DNA of 64,000 nucleotides from Rhodocyclaceae bacterium (GTDB lineage: Bacteria; Pseudomonadota; Gammaproteobacteria; Burkholderiales; Rhodocyclaceae): NCBI GenBank assembly GCA_030682175.1, contig JAUXOM010000028.1, positions 62,001 through 126,000 on the forward strand. Reading direction: 5' to 3'. Positions 1 through 8,399 of the stretch are shown one piece after another. The position numbers and the translations under genes were made by a program. Within the stretch, counting starts at the first letter, position 1. Every line of letters starts with the position of its first letter. The notes under the pieces were generated by a model, which was given only the letters and a program-made list of their open reading frames with translations, made no database searches and had not been told where the DNA came from.

Positions 1-2049
1 GAGCGCAGGCAACTGGCGCCGGCCCAGGATTACGAGATCAACTACCTGCAAGGCCGGCTGATCCTCAGTCACCCCCTGGCCATGAGCGGCGGAGCCGCGG
101 GTCTGGTGATGACCTCGGCGGCGGGCGGCAACCCGCTCTTTCTGGTCACGACCTATGAGCATGTGCCGGGCCTGACGGCGGTGGCCAATCTGACATCCGG
201 CATCCGTGCCAGCCACTGGGTTGGCGACCACCTGCAACTTGGCCTGACGCATTACCGCCAGGGCGAGGCCAGTTTCGGCCAGACACTCCGGGGAATGGAC
301 GTCACAGCGCGCTACAAGCCCGGCACCTGGGTGAAGTTCGAGGTAGCCCGCTCGGAGGGTGTCGGAACGCCATCACAAGTTTCGCAGGACGGCGGTTTCG
401 GCTTCAACCCCCTCGCCAGCAACGGTCAGCCCGCCAATGCCCATCGCATTGAGGCATCGGCCGATCTGGCCGAGGTAACGGAAAGCATGAAGGGTCGCGT
501 GTCGGCCTATGCGCAGAACAGGGAAAAAGGTTTTTCCGCTCCCGGCCAGATCGCTTATGGCGGCGAAGCCGTGAAGCAGCAAGGCCTCAAAGCTGATATA
601 CAAGTCGCCGCAGGCACAACGCTACAGGCCAAGGCCGATAACCGTAACGGCGACATCCAGGACAGCAAGGCCATGGAAGTGGGCCTGCGCCAGAAACTCG
701 ACAACGAATGGACCAGCGCTGTCGGCCTGCGCCGCGACGAACGCCAGAATGTCCTTGCCAACGCCAGCCCGACCCTCTCGCAGAATGGCGGCCGCAGCGA
801 CCTCATCCTGCGCGGTGAATACCGGCCCGATAAAGCGGATGGCCAGCCGGGAGAAAAGGAAGACTGGGAAACCTATGGTTTCGTCCAGGGCACCCTGGCC
901 AAGGACGGTGACCGGCAGGACAACCACCGGGGCGGTGTCGGCGGTGCCTGGCGCATCAATGATCGTTTCAAGCTACTGGCAGAAATCTCGGAAGGCAGTC
1001 TGGGTACGGGGGGCAAACTGGGCGGCGACTATCGTCTTTCCGACCGCAGCAATGCTTATCTGACCTATGTGGTGGAAACCGAAACACCCGACGTTGCTTG
1101 GCGTGGCCGCCAGGGCTCCTGGGTTTCCGGCACCAGCGCACGCGTTTCCGACGATCTGCGCGTCTTTGGCGAAACCCGCGCCACGCATGGCGCTGGGCCG
1201 CAGAGTTTGTCACAGGCATTCGGCCTCGACTGGGCCGCCAACGACCGCTGGACCTACGGCGTCAAGGGTGAAATCGGGGAACTTTCCGATCCTTTCTCCG
1301 GCGACATGGAACGCCGGGCCGTCGGCCTGTCGGCCAGCTACAAGTTCGAGAAAGTCAAATATACGGGCAACCTGGAATGGCGCGGCGAAGATGGCAACAT
1401 CACCGGCAAGCGCGACACGTGGCTGGTCAGAAACACTCTCGGTTACCAGGTCAGTCGCGAATGGCGCCTGCTTGGCAAGCTCAACTGGTCACATTCGACC
1501 AATAGCCGTGGCACCTTCTACGACGGGGCTTACCACGAGGTGGTTGCCGCTGCCGCCTGGCGGCCAGTCGACAATGATCGATGGAACACCCTGTTCAAAT
1601 ACACCAACCTCTACAACCTGCCCTCGCCGGGACAGATGGGCGCTTCCGGAAGCGTCGCCGACTATGCCCAACGGAGTCAGGTGCTGGCGGTCGATACCAT
1701 TTACGATCTCAAGCCCTGGCTGTCAGTGGGCGGCAAGTATGCCATGCGCTTTGGCGAATTGAAGGCCAGCAAAGTCGATGGCGAGTGGTTTGACTCGCGC
1801 GCCGACCTGCTGATCCTGCGTGCCGACTTCCACTGGATCAAGGAATGGGATGCCCTGGTTGAATTGCGCAAGCTGCGCGCCACGGAAGCCAAGGACGCGC
1901 GCGCCGGCTGGCTGGTGGGCGTATACCGCCATGTCGGCGAAGGCATCAAGATGGGCGTTGGCTACAACTTCACCAACTACTCCGATGACCTGACCGACCT
2001 GTCCTATCGGAGCCGGGGCTGGTTCCTCAACGTCCTGGGCACGTTCTGA
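1..2049 (+). CDS. Large outer-membrane protein, C-terminal beta-barrel (5' end outside window)
   Basis: The reading frame is open from base 1, so the first ATG at 82 is only an internal methionine and the gene starts upstream of the window. The visible 682 residues begin with an INYLQGRLIL segment of the type that joins repeated extracellular domains to a barrel in large surface proteins of this group. They continue as alternating amphipathic strands (KGEIGEL, YKFEKVKYTGNLEWRG, KYAMRFGEL) and end in GWFLNVLGTF, with the terminal Phe typical of BAM-inserted outer-membrane barrels. There is no TonB plug or OmpA peptidoglycan domain in this part. It probably forms an outer-membrane barrel; substrate and partner are unknown. 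Localisation is inferred from strand pattern and C-terminus only. Confidence 0.6.
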   Translation, partial: ERRQLAPAQDYEINYLQGRLILSHPLAMSGGAAGLVMTSAAGGNPLFLVTTYEHVPGLTAVANLTSGIRASHWVGDHLQLGLTHYRQGEASFGQTLRGMDVTARYKPGTWVKFEVARSEGVGTPSQVSQDGGFGFNPLASNGQPANAHRIEASADLAEVTESMKGRVSAYAQNREKGFSAPGQIAYGGEAVKQQGLKADIQVAAGTTLQAKADNRNGDIQDSKAMEVGLRQKLDNEWTSAVGLRRDERQNVLANASPTLSQNGGRSDLILRGEYRPDKADGQPGEKEDWETYGFVQGTLAKDGDRQDNHRGGVGGAWRINDRFKLLAEISEGSLGTGGKLGGDYRLSDRSNAYLTYVVETETPDVAWRGRQGSWVSGTSARVSDDLRVFGETRATHGAGPQSLSQAFGLDWAANDRWTYGVKGEIGELSDPFSGDMERRAVGLSASYKFEKVKYTGNLEWRGEDGNITGKRDTWLVRNTLGYQVSREWRLLGKLNWSHSTNSRGTFYDGAYHEVVAAAAWRPVDNDRWNTLFKYTNLYNLPSPGQMGASGSVADYAQRSQVLAVDTIYDLKPWLSVGGKYAMRFGELKASKVDGEWFDSRADLLILRADFHWIKEWDALVELRKLRATEAKDARAGWLVGVYRHVGEGIKMGVGYNFTNYSDDLTDLSYRSRGWFLNVLGTF

Positions 2050-2069
2050 CGCCAGGCAGGAGGTGCAAT

Positions 2070-2093
2070 GCCGTCCCGCCAGCGCCGACTTTT
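2070..2093 (-). repeat. Dispersed 23-nt element, intergenic copy
   Basis: Near-perfect copy of the element, in reverse orientation, 21 bp after the stop of the barrel gene. A second, 3'-truncated copy follows at 2131-2147, so the 101-bp gap between the barrel gene and the DUF3501 gene is largely made of this repeat. Confidence 0.85.
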
Positions 2094-2150
2094 ACCATAC
2101 GCAGGCGGGGCGCAAAACTCACGCAAAACTCCCGCCAGCGCCGACAGTCA

Positions 2151-2726
2151 CTAAGCGAGGTCGCCAGCCAGCGAGTCGCGAATCGCGGCGGGGAGGGTGA
2201 TTTCCGCCTGGTAGTTCGGGTGATCGATGCCGGCACGGATGGCGGCGCCCTGCTTGGCTGCGGCAGCCATGGCCGGCGTCAGTTCGAACCGCAGGAAATG
2301 CACGGCCGAGGTCTTGTCCTCGGTCTCGCGATCCAGGTCCTCGTTGGCAATCGGATTCACCTTTTCGAAACCCTCGACCTGGACCCAGATGGCCTTTTCG
2401 ATGCCGATCAGTTGCGCGAGTTTTTTCCGGCGCTCGGCTTCGTCCGGGAACTCCACCATGAAGGTCGCTTTCCAGTTGCAGCCATCCGGAATCAGCGGGT
2501 TGTAGACGTCGAGTTCATCCTGGATCGGCTGCGCCTCGAACATGCGTTCGAGGCGCAGCATCTCCTGCACCTGATATTGCATGGTCAGCGCATCTTCGAA
2601 GTAGAGCGTGGCATTGGTGCCGAGCGGCAGCTGCCGGTTCTTCTTGTGGGCCATGACTTTGGCCCGGAACTCGGGCCGGATACGGGCGTATTTTTCGAGG
2701 CTGTAGAGGTTTTCGTGAGTCAGCAT
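2151..2726 (-). CDS. DUF3501 family protein
   Basis: The 191-residue protein begins MLTHENLYSLEKYA and has the ordered features of DUF3501: an N-terminal helix, a conserved LYFEDALTMQYQVQEMLRLERMF-type region (residues about 40-62), NPLIPDG near 77, and a C-terminal AVHFLRFEL strand. The start at 2726 is chosen because AGGAG lies 7 nt upstream; an in-frame ATG 42 bp further up has no such site. It is last in a co-oriented group of rubrerythrin, CCG-domain Fe-S protein and this gene, a neighbourhood known for DUF3501. The biochemical role is unknown; a part in peroxide or redox stress is inferred from neighbours. The 158-bp gap to the next gene upstream contains a common intergenic repeat. Confidence 0.8.
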   Translation of the reverse strand: MLTHENLYSLEKYARIRPEFRAKVMAHKKNRQLPLGTNATLYFEDALTMQYQVQEMLRLERMFEAQPIQDELDVYNPLIPDGCNWKATFMVEFPDEAERRKKLAQLIGIEKAIWVQVEGFEKVNPIANEDLDRETEDKTSAVHFLRFELTPAMAAAAKQGAAIRAGIDHPNYQAEITLPAAIRDSLAGDLA

Positions 2727-2777
2727 AAAGTCTCCTGAGATGTAGTTACCACCGTTAGAGGAAAGCATTGACCAAGT

Positions 2778-2853
2778 CCGTCACACCGGCGGAGGCCGGT
2801 GTCCAGGTTGTTGATATTCCTGGATTCCGGCTTCCGCCGGAATGACGAGATTT
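2778..2853. repeat. Intergenic repeat with GGAATCCAGG/GTCATTCCGGC motif
   Basis: The segment holds two partly inverted units. GTCACACCGGCGGAGGCCGG is followed by GTCCAGG, and GGATTCCGGCTTCCGCCGGA is followed by ATGACGAG. The second unit folds as TCCGGC-TTCC-GCCGGA. This word (a CGTCATTCCGGC / GGAATCCAGG repeat) is widespread between genes in many beta- and gammaproteobacteria. It lies between the DUF3501 and Fe-S protein genes. Confidence 0.6.
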
Positions 2854-2884
2854 GGATTGATCAGCGCCTCCTTAGCGTGTGGCC

Positions 2885-4222
2885 TTATTCGATTCCGTAG
2901 GCTTTTCTCAACAGTGCCATCGGGTGTACCGGGACGCTGCCGTCAGCCCGGGCGTGGGCGATGTGATGGCCGGCCATGGCGCAGTCGGAGCCGTAATGGT
3001 CGGGCTTGGCCTGATTGACGCGACCCACCACCGGCTTGACGATTTTCATCGCATACGAGTGAAACTCTTTCTTCACCGCGTAGGTGCCGTCATGGCCGGA
3101 ACAACGTTCGATGACGTCGATCTCGGTATCCGGCACCAGTGACAGCGCCTCCTTCGTCTTCGGGCCGATGTTCTGCACGCGCTGGTGGCAGGCGGCGTGA
3201 TAGGCGACCTTGCCCAGCCCCTGCTTGAAGTCGGTCTTGAGCTTGCCTTCCTTGTGGCGCAGCATCAGGTATTCGAAGGGATCGTAAAAGGCATTCTTGA
3301 CCTTGATGACATCCGGGTCGTTCGGGAACATCAGCGGCAGTTCCTGCTTGAACATCAGCACGCAGGACGGAATCATCGCCGTGAGGTCCCAACCTTCATC
3401 GACGAGCTTGGCCAGCACCGGAATGTTGCCCTCCTTCGCCGCCCGCACCGACTCGAGGTCGCCGAGTTCCAGCTTGGGCATGCCGCAGCAGCGTTCCTTT
3501 TGGGCAATCGTCACGGGGATGCCATTGTGCTCGAACACCGCCACCAGGTCTTCACCCGGGCCGGGTTCGTTGCAGTTGATGTAGCAGGTGGCGAACAGCG
3601 CCACCTTGCCGGTCGTCCTGCCGGCGGGCTGCCCGACCGTGTCGGGCGACAGTTCGCGCAAGCGGCTGCGCAGCGGCTTGCTGGCAAATGCGGGCAACCA
3701 GGCAGCGCTGTGGATGCCGGCCACGGCCTCGAGCAGCTTGCGCGCCGGGCCAACTTTGTTCACCGCGTTGACCACCGGAGCAACGATGGGAATACCGACA
3801 AACCGGCCAACGGTATCGGTGCTGGTGAGCACCTTGTCGCGCAGCTTGGTGGTGCCTTTCTGGAAATGCACGGCCTTGGCGCGCAGCATCAGATGCGGAA
3901 AATCCAGGTTCCACTCGTGCGGCGGCACGTAGGGGCACTTGGTCATGTAGCACAGGTCGCACAGATAACAGTGATCGACGACCTGCCAGTAATCGTCCTT
4001 CTTGACGCCGTCGACTTCAAATGTCTCGGAAGCGTCGACGAGGTCGAACAGGGTGGGGAAAGACTGGCACAGGCTGACGCAACGGCGGCAGCCGTGGCAG
4101 ATGTCAAAGACGCGCTCCATCTCGTGATAAAGCGCCTCCTCGCTGTAGAACTCGGGGTTCTGCCAGTCGAGCGGATGACGTGTCGGAGCGTCGAGATTGC
4201 CTTCGCGGCGCGGTGCGTCCAT
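2885..4222 (-). CDS. CCG-domain Fe-S oxidoreductase (GlpC/HdrD-like)
   Basis: The 445-residue soluble protein carries two N-terminal [4Fe-4S] motifs, CHGCRRCVSLC (residues about 42-52) and CYLCDLCYMTKCP (about 85-97), then two cysteine-rich CCG domains. The first ends in CCGMPKLELG. The second has CHQRVQNIG and then CSGHDG, where the usual CCG is CSG, so its cluster may be incomplete. Relatives are electron-transfer subunits such as GlpC and HdrD, but no flavin partner is encoded next door. The start at 4222 is preferred over the ATG at 4234 because GGGAGA lies 4-5 nt before it. Upstream is rubrerythrin and downstream DUF3501. It may pass electrons to rubrerythrin for peroxide reduction; that is inference. 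Confidence 0.8.
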   Translation of the reverse strand: MDAPRREGNLDAPTRHPLDWQNPEFYSEEALYHEMERVFDICHGCRRCVSLCQSFPTLFDLVDASETFEVDGVKKDDYWQVVDHCYLCDLCYMTKCPYVPPHEWNLDFPHLMLRAKAVHFQKGTTKLRDKVLTSTDTVGRFVGIPIVAPVVNAVNKVGPARKLLEAVAGIHSAAWLPAFASKPLRSRLRELSPDTVGQPAGRTTGKVALFATCYINCNEPGPGEDLVAVFEHNGIPVTIAQKERCCGMPKLELGDLESVRAAKEGNIPVLAKLVDEGWDLTAMIPSCVLMFKQELPLMFPNDPDVIKVKNAFYDPFEYLMLRHKEGKLKTDFKQGLGKVAYHAACHQRVQNIGPKTKEALSLVPDTEIDVIERCSGHDGTYAVKKEFHSYAMKIVKPVVGRVNQAKPDHYGSDCAMAGHHIAHARADGSVPVHPMALLRKAYGIE

Positions 4223-4319
4223 GCTTTCTCCCATGATTTAACGTGGATGGCGGAATTGCCGGCTGCCTCCGCATGACGGACGACAACCGGCAAACTTCCT
4301 TGCTGCCTTGCTGCAGTGC

Positions 4320-4736
4320 TCAGCCCAGTTCGTTCAGGGCCTTCTGGTAGCGGTTAGCGTGCGAACGCTCCGCCTTGGCCAGGGTCTCGAACCAGTCGGC
4401 GATCTCGTCGAAACCTTCGGCACGGGCGTCCTTCGCCATGCCCGGGTACATGTCGGTGTACTCGTGCGTCTCGCCGGCAACGGCAGACTTCAGGTTATCG
4501 GCGGTCGGGCCGAAGGGCAGGCCGGTGGCGGGGTCGCCGCTTTGCTCAAGGTACTCGAGGTGGCCGTGCGCGTGGCCGGTTTCGCCTTCCGCGGTGGAGC
4601 GGAACAGCGCGGCAACGTCAGCGTAGCCCTCGACGTCGGCCTTGTTTGCGAAATACAGATAGCGACGGTTGGCTTGAGACTCACCGGCGAAGGCGTCTTT
4701 CAGATGCTGTTCGGTTTTGCTGCCTTTAATTTTCAT
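4320..4736 (-). CDS. Rubrerythrin family protein without rubredoxin domain
   Basis: This 138-residue ferritin-like di-iron protein has the helices and ligands of rubrerythrin: FAGESQANRRY, EGETGHAHGHL, AVAGETHEY and LAKAERSHANRY. The C-terminal rubredoxin [FeCys4] domain of classical rubrerythrins (about 190 residues) is missing; the protein stops at LNELG. A separate electron donor is therefore needed, and the downstream Fe-S protein is a candidate. Family function is reduction of hydrogen peroxide in the cytoplasm of low-oxygen bacteria. The start at 4736 has GAGAGGA upstream; the longer frame adds a cysteine-containing leader with no ribosome site. It is the first gene of the group and has a candidate Rrf2-type operator about 75-100 bp upstream. 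Confidence 0.9.
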   Translation of the reverse strand: MKIKGSKTEQHLKDAFAGESQANRRYLYFANKADVEGYADVAALFRSTAEGETGHAHGHLEYLEQSGDPATGLPFGPTADNLKSAVAGETHEYTDMYPGMAKDARAEGFDEIADWFETLAKAERSHANRYQKALNELG

Positions 4737-4810
4737 GGTCAGGTCCTCTCTTGGTTGACAGTACAGGCAAGCCGGATGCGACAACAAGTCCAATGCGCAT
4801 TCCGTCTTGA

Positions 4811-4833
4811 CTCAAATACTTTAGTACCCACAC
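4811..4833. promoter_or_regulatory. Candidate Rrf2/IscR-type operator upstream of rubrerythrin
   Basis: ACTCAAATACTTTAGTACCC contains the dyad ATACT-TT-AGTAC. It resembles the Rrf2-family site whose E. coli IscR form reads ACCCGAGTATTTTAGTCAAG, at about 13 of 21 positions by eye. It lies 75-97 bp upstream of the rubrerythrin start. The match is partial and no regulator gene is nearby. Confidence 0.35.
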
Positions 4834-4889
4834 GCAATAAATGGAAATTGTAATTTCCTACCGGGCTAATAGTGGATGGCTATGAATGC

Positions 4890-5095
4890 CGAAACATCCA
4901 TGCAGTTGCGCCGCCGGGGAGAAGGGAAGCAAAGCACTCCGCAACAGTCTCGCCGCCGGGCCGCCCCAAGGCGAGGCGACACGCGGCGCCAGCCGCAATC
5001 CGCGCCAAAGCATGACGGGGGTACCCCGTAACTGACGAGCGCAGCGAGCCACAGTCACCTCCCCCGCGAGGGGGAGGCCGGGAGGGGGCGGGTGT
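4890..5095 (-). repeat. Large GC-rich intergenic repeat (core at 4955-4970)
   Basis: This is an inverted-orientation copy of the larger dispersed element. It contains the core GCCGGGCCGCCCCAAG, then GGCGAGGCGACACGCGGCGC, a CGTAACTGACGAGCGCAGCG word and a CCTCCCCC-TCGCGGGG type hairpin. It fills the gap between rubrerythrin and the EamA gene and runs into the last codons of the EamA gene, whose C-terminal PRPPPAPPARR is encoded by repeat sequence. Confidence 0.8.
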
Positions 5096-6007
5096 CTACC
5101 TTCGCGCGGGAGGGGCTGGGGGTGGGCGGGGCTTACTTTGGAATAGCCGGTCAAGCGAAAAACCCGTTACCAGCGCCGTACCGGCAATCACGACAAATGA
5201 TCCGGCAATGGTGTGCCAGCCAATTGCCTCGTTGAGGAACAGATATCCCCAGATGATGCCGAACACCGGAATGAGGAACGTCACCGTCAGCGCCGGCGCG
5301 GCCCCAATGTCGGCAATCAACCGGAAGTACAGCAAATAAGCCACGCCGCTGCAGAGAATACCCAGGGCGATGACCGAGCCGATCACCGCGGGACTGGCCA
5401 CTTGCGCGGCCGGAAAGAATGGCACCGCTGGCGCAATCAGCAGTGTGGCGGCCCACATGCTGCCATGGGCATTCGCGAAGGGCTCGACCGATTTGGCGGA
5501 TTTTGCGTAAACCGAGGAAATGCCATAACAAAACGAGGCCCCCAGCGCCGCGGCAATCGCTAGCCCGGCTCCGGGAAGCAGCGTGACCTTGTCAAAGCCG
5601 GCGAGCACCGCCACCCCCGCGATGCCGAGCGCCAGGCCGAGCGACGCCCGGGCGGTCAATGGCGTTTTGGTCCAGACAGCGGCGATCACCGCTCCCCAGA
5701 TCGGCGCGGTGGCATTCAGGATCGACAGCAATGAAGCGGTAATCGTCTGCGCCGCATAAGCAAACAGCAGAAACGGCAGCGCCGAATTGAACAGGCCCAG
5801 CAGCAGATAGTGCTGCCAGTGCTGCCGGACGTGCAGCGCCTTCTTGAGCACCAGGCCGACCACGAGCAGGAACAGCGCCGCCAGAGCGACCCGGAATTCG
5901 ATGAGCAGCGTCGGCCCGAGTACCGGCGCGCCGATCCGCATGAACATGAAAGACGCGCCCCAGATGGCAGACAAGACGACAAGACGAAAAAGGTTGGCGT
6001 TGCTCAT
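5096..6007 (-). CDS. EamA-family (DMT) transporter
   Basis: The 303-residue integral membrane protein has about ten transmembrane segments in two EamA halves. The N-terminal half has LSAIWGASFMFMRIG and ALPFLLFAYA; the second half has ALGASFCYGISSVYAKSA and LIPVFGIIWGYLFLNEAIGWH, the signature end of the family. Such proteins export amino acids or other small metabolites across the inner membrane; the substrate here cannot be read. The gene stands alone and is divergent from the Crp-like regulator. Its last 11 residues, rich in Pro and Arg, derive from the neighbouring GC-rich repeat, so the original C-terminus was probably altered when the repeat arrived. Confidence 0.85.
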   Translation of the reverse strand: MSNANLFRLVVLSAIWGASFMFMRIGAPVLGPTLLIEFRVALAALFLLVVGLVLKKALHVRQHWQHYLLLGLFNSALPFLLFAYAAQTITASLLSILNATAPIWGAVIAAVWTKTPLTARASLGLALGIAGVAVLAGFDKVTLLPGAGLAIAAALGASFCYGISSVYAKSAKSVEPFANAHGSMWAATLLIAPAVPFFPAAQVASPAVIGSVIALGILCSGVAYLLYFRLIADIGAAPALTVTFLIPVFGIIWGYLFLNEAIGWHTIAGSFVVIAGTALVTGFSLDRLFQSKPRPPPAPPARR

Positions 6008-6371
6008 GCTTTGGCCGGGGAAGGAGATGACTTAGGGAAAGGCAGGATCATTCCAGTTTCGTCATATTCAGTTGAAAAGCCGGAATCCATGAATAGCGAC
6101 AACCTGGACAACGGCCTGCGCCGGCGCGACCGAAGAAGTCCTGGTTACTTCGAGCTGTTTGATTGATGCAGAGCCGATTGCACAACCAGAATCTTACGAC
6201 TATTCACGGAACTTGCCACTGACATCAACCGCCGCTAGGCGCGTGTCATGCGAATTCCAAGAACCCTCACCATCTGTCGGCTACTGTACCGAATTCGCGC
6301 GGGATGAAGGTGCGCTCAAACGGCTGCGATCGGGTAACCTCTCTATCCATTAAGTTCCAAGAGCGCCGAAA
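6008..6371. other. 364-bp divergent intergenic region
   Basis: This region separates the divergent EamA and Crp-like genes. It has lower GC than its flanks and no credible ORF, repeat of either dispersed family, or strong promoter pair that I could recognise. It must hold the promoters of both genes. Confidence 0.5.
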
Positions 6372-7142
6372 ATGTCCGCCAAACCCCAGCCGCAGCACAA
6401 TCATCTTCTGGCAGCCTTGTCGCCTGACGTTCAAGGCCGTTTGTTCCCGTACCTGGAACTGGTGCGCATGCCGTTGCGCGCGATCCTGTATGAATCCCGG
6501 CGCCCCATGCGTCACGTTTACTTTCCCACCGACTCCATAGTCTCGATGCAGTATTTGATGGAAAACGGGGCATCGACCGCAATCTCGGTAGTGGGCAACG
6601 AGGGGTTGCTCGGCATCACTTTGTTTCTGGGCGGCGAGAGCACGCCAAGCCGGTCGCTGGTACAGAGCGCCGGTTACGCCTATCGACTCCCCAGACTGCG
6701 GGTGAAAGAGGAGTTCAACCGCCACGGCCAGTTGCTGTTGCTGATGCTGCGCTACACGCAGGCCCTGATCACGCAAGTCTCGCAGACCGCGGTTTGCAAC
6801 CGGCACCATTCGATCGACCAGCAGCTCTGCCGCTGGCTCCTGCTTTCCATGGATCGCCTGTCACATAACCACTTGACGATGACACAGGAATTCATCAGCA
6901 ACATGCTCGGCGTGCGCCGCGAAGGCGTCACCCAGGCCGCGTTGAAATTGCAGCAGCTCGGCGTGATTTCATATTCGCGCGGATTGATCAAGGTGCTGAA
7001 CCGGTCGAAACTTGAAACGCTGAGTTGCGAGTGCTACAGCGTGGTCAAGAAGGAAACGGATCTGCTGCTGCATTACCTGCCGCAGCGCCACGTGATTACG
7101 AATACCGACGCCATCCCCACTGTAACGCTGAGCACGCCGTAG
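6372..7142 (+). CDS. Crp/Fnr-family transcriptional regulator
   Basis: The 256-residue protein has an N-terminal cyclic-nucleotide-binding-like fold (residues about 15-135; YFPTDSIVSMQYLMENGAS, VVGNEGLLGITLFLGG) and a C-terminal winged helix. The recognition region is LTMTQEFISNMLGVRREGVTQAALKLQQLGVI (about 175-206). The YFPTDSIVS and VGNEG words are typical of the Crp/Fnr subgroup that lacks clear cAMP ligands and Fnr cysteines. The signal is therefore unknown. The gene stands alone; no weighty ribosome site is visible, although the start matches the family N-terminus. The target may be the divergent EamA gene, but nothing in the sequence proves this. Confidence 0.85.
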   Translation: MSAKPQPQHNHLLAALSPDVQGRLFPYLELVRMPLRAILYESRRPMRHVYFPTDSIVSMQYLMENGASTAISVVGNEGLLGITLFLGGESTPSRSLVQSAGYAYRLPRLRVKEEFNRHGQLLLLMLRYTQALITQVSQTAVCNRHHSIDQQLCRWLLLSMDRLSHNHLTMTQEFISNMLGVRREGVTQAALKLQQLGVISYSRGLIKVLNRSKLETLSCECYSVVKKETDLLLHYLPQRHVITNTDAIPTVTLSTP

Positions 7143-7288
7143 GCAGAGAGTCGTCAATGGAAACGGCGCTTGGGGAAACAATTTCTTTGCCGCGATCCAA
7201 CCAGGCGCTCGGGCCGCACTTCAAGTAAATCAGGGGCAGACCACGGTTTCCGCCGTACCCCATGCGGGGCATTTCATACCCGCTGGTC

Positions 7289-7312
7289 GCCGTCCCGCCA
7301 GCGCCGACTTTT
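7289..7312 (-). repeat. Dispersed 23-nt element, intergenic copy
   Basis: Complete copy in reverse orientation in the 201-bp gap between the Crp-like gene and the convergent korB stop, 32 bp from that stop. Confidence 0.85.
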
Positions 7313-7343
7313 CTTCAGCCCAGGCGCAGCTTTACAGCACGGC

Positions 7344-8399
7344 TTACCTTAACGAGGCGTTCAGCGCCTCCAGCGCATGGTTGCCGGGACACAGATAGGC
7401 GTCGCCGAGCTGGTTGAGCGGTTTCTCGACCGTATTCAGGTGCCGGTGCATCGATTCCGAGGTGCTGTCGACAAACAGCAGGCCGGTGACGATTTCGCCA
7501 ATCGCATGACGCTCCTGCAGGTGGTTCATGGCGCCCACCCGGTCGGTGGGATCGTAGTCCGTTTTCAACTTGCGCAGCAGCAGGATGGAGCCGTCGTGCT
7601 GCACGACCCGACGCAATTCACCGGGGGCATAGGAGGCTTCGATCTGGTCGCGCGGCAGGATGAAGTCGAGCCGATTGACCGCGTCGTTGTGCTCGCGCAC
7701 ATAGTCGTAGCTCTTGGTCGAGCCGGCGTGGTTGTTGAATGTCACGCAGGGGCTGATGACATCGATGAAGGCGGGACCACGATGGCGCAGGGCGCCCTTG
7801 ATCAGCGGGATCAACTGTTCCTTGTCACCCGAAAAACTGCGCGCCACATAAGTTGCGCCGAGTTGCAGGGCCAGGGCGACGAGGTCGATCGGACTGTCGG
7901 TATTCACCACGCCGCGCTTGTTTTTCGAGCCCTTGTCGGCCGTGGCGGAAAACTGGCCCTTGGTCAGGCCATACACGCCATTGTTTTCGACGAGGTAGGT
8001 CATGTCTACGCCGCGGCGCATGGCATGGGCGAACTGGCCGATGCCGATGGAGGCCGAGTCGCCGTCGCCCGAAACTCCCAGGTAGATGAGGTCGCGATTG
8101 GCCAGCGCGGCGCCGGTCAGCACCGAGGGCATGCGGCCGTGGGTGGTGTTGAAGCCGTGCGAGTTGCCGAGGAAGTAATCGGGCGTTTTCGACGAGCAGC
8201 CGATGCCGGAAAGCTTGGCTACCCGGTGCGGCTGGATATCGAGGTCGAAACAGGCCTGCACCACGGCGGCACTGATCGAATCGTGACCGCAGCCGGCGCA
8301 CAGCGAGGAAATGGCGCCTTCATAGTCGCGGCGCGTGTAGCCCAGCGCGTTCTTCGGCGTATCCGGGCGCAGCAGTTTGGGTTTGGCGAAATAGGTCAC
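7344..8399 (-). CDS. korB: 2-oxoacid:ferredoxin oxidoreductase, beta subunit
   Basis: The 351-residue thiamine-diphosphate subunit has the cluster region SSLCAGCGHDSISAA (residues about 31-45), GIGCSSKTPDYFLG, and the TPP/Mg site GVSGDGDSASIGIGQ followed by YLVENNGVYGLTKGQFSAT. These match the beta subunit of 2-oxoglutarate or pyruvate:ferredoxin oxidoreductase. The start is GTG at 8399 and overlaps the korA stop by 4 bp (GTGA), indicating translational coupling. With korA it decarboxylates a 2-oxoacid to the acyl-CoA and reduces ferredoxin. 2-Oxoglutarate is the likely substrate because the three-gene arrangement matches the korABC system of Thauera aromatica, where reduced ferredoxin feeds benzoyl-CoA reductase. 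No such reductase is in this window. Confidence 0.85.
   Translation of the reverse strand: MTYFAKPKLLRPDTPKNALGYTRRDYEGAISSLCAGCGHDSISAAVVQACFDLDIQPHRVAKLSGIGCSSKTPDYFLGNSHGFNTTHGRMPSVLTGAALANRDLIYLGVSGDGDSASIGIGQFAHAMRRGVDMTYLVENNGVYGLTKGQFSATADKGSKNKRGVVNTDSPIDLVALALQLGATYVARSFSGDKEQLIPLIKGALRHRGPAFIDVISPCVTFNNHAGSTKSYDYVREHNDAVNRLDFILPRDQIEASYAPGELRRVVQHDGSILLLRKLKTDYDPTDRVGAMNHLQERHAIGEIVTGLLFVDSTSESMHRHLNTVEKPLNQLGDAYLCPGNHALEALNASLR

Noticed and set aside
3185-4276. 363-codon plus-strand ORF opposite the Fe-S protein gene
   Set aside because: Shadow of a high-GC gene; the antisense product has no family features, whereas the minus strand encodes full CCG and ferredoxin motifs.
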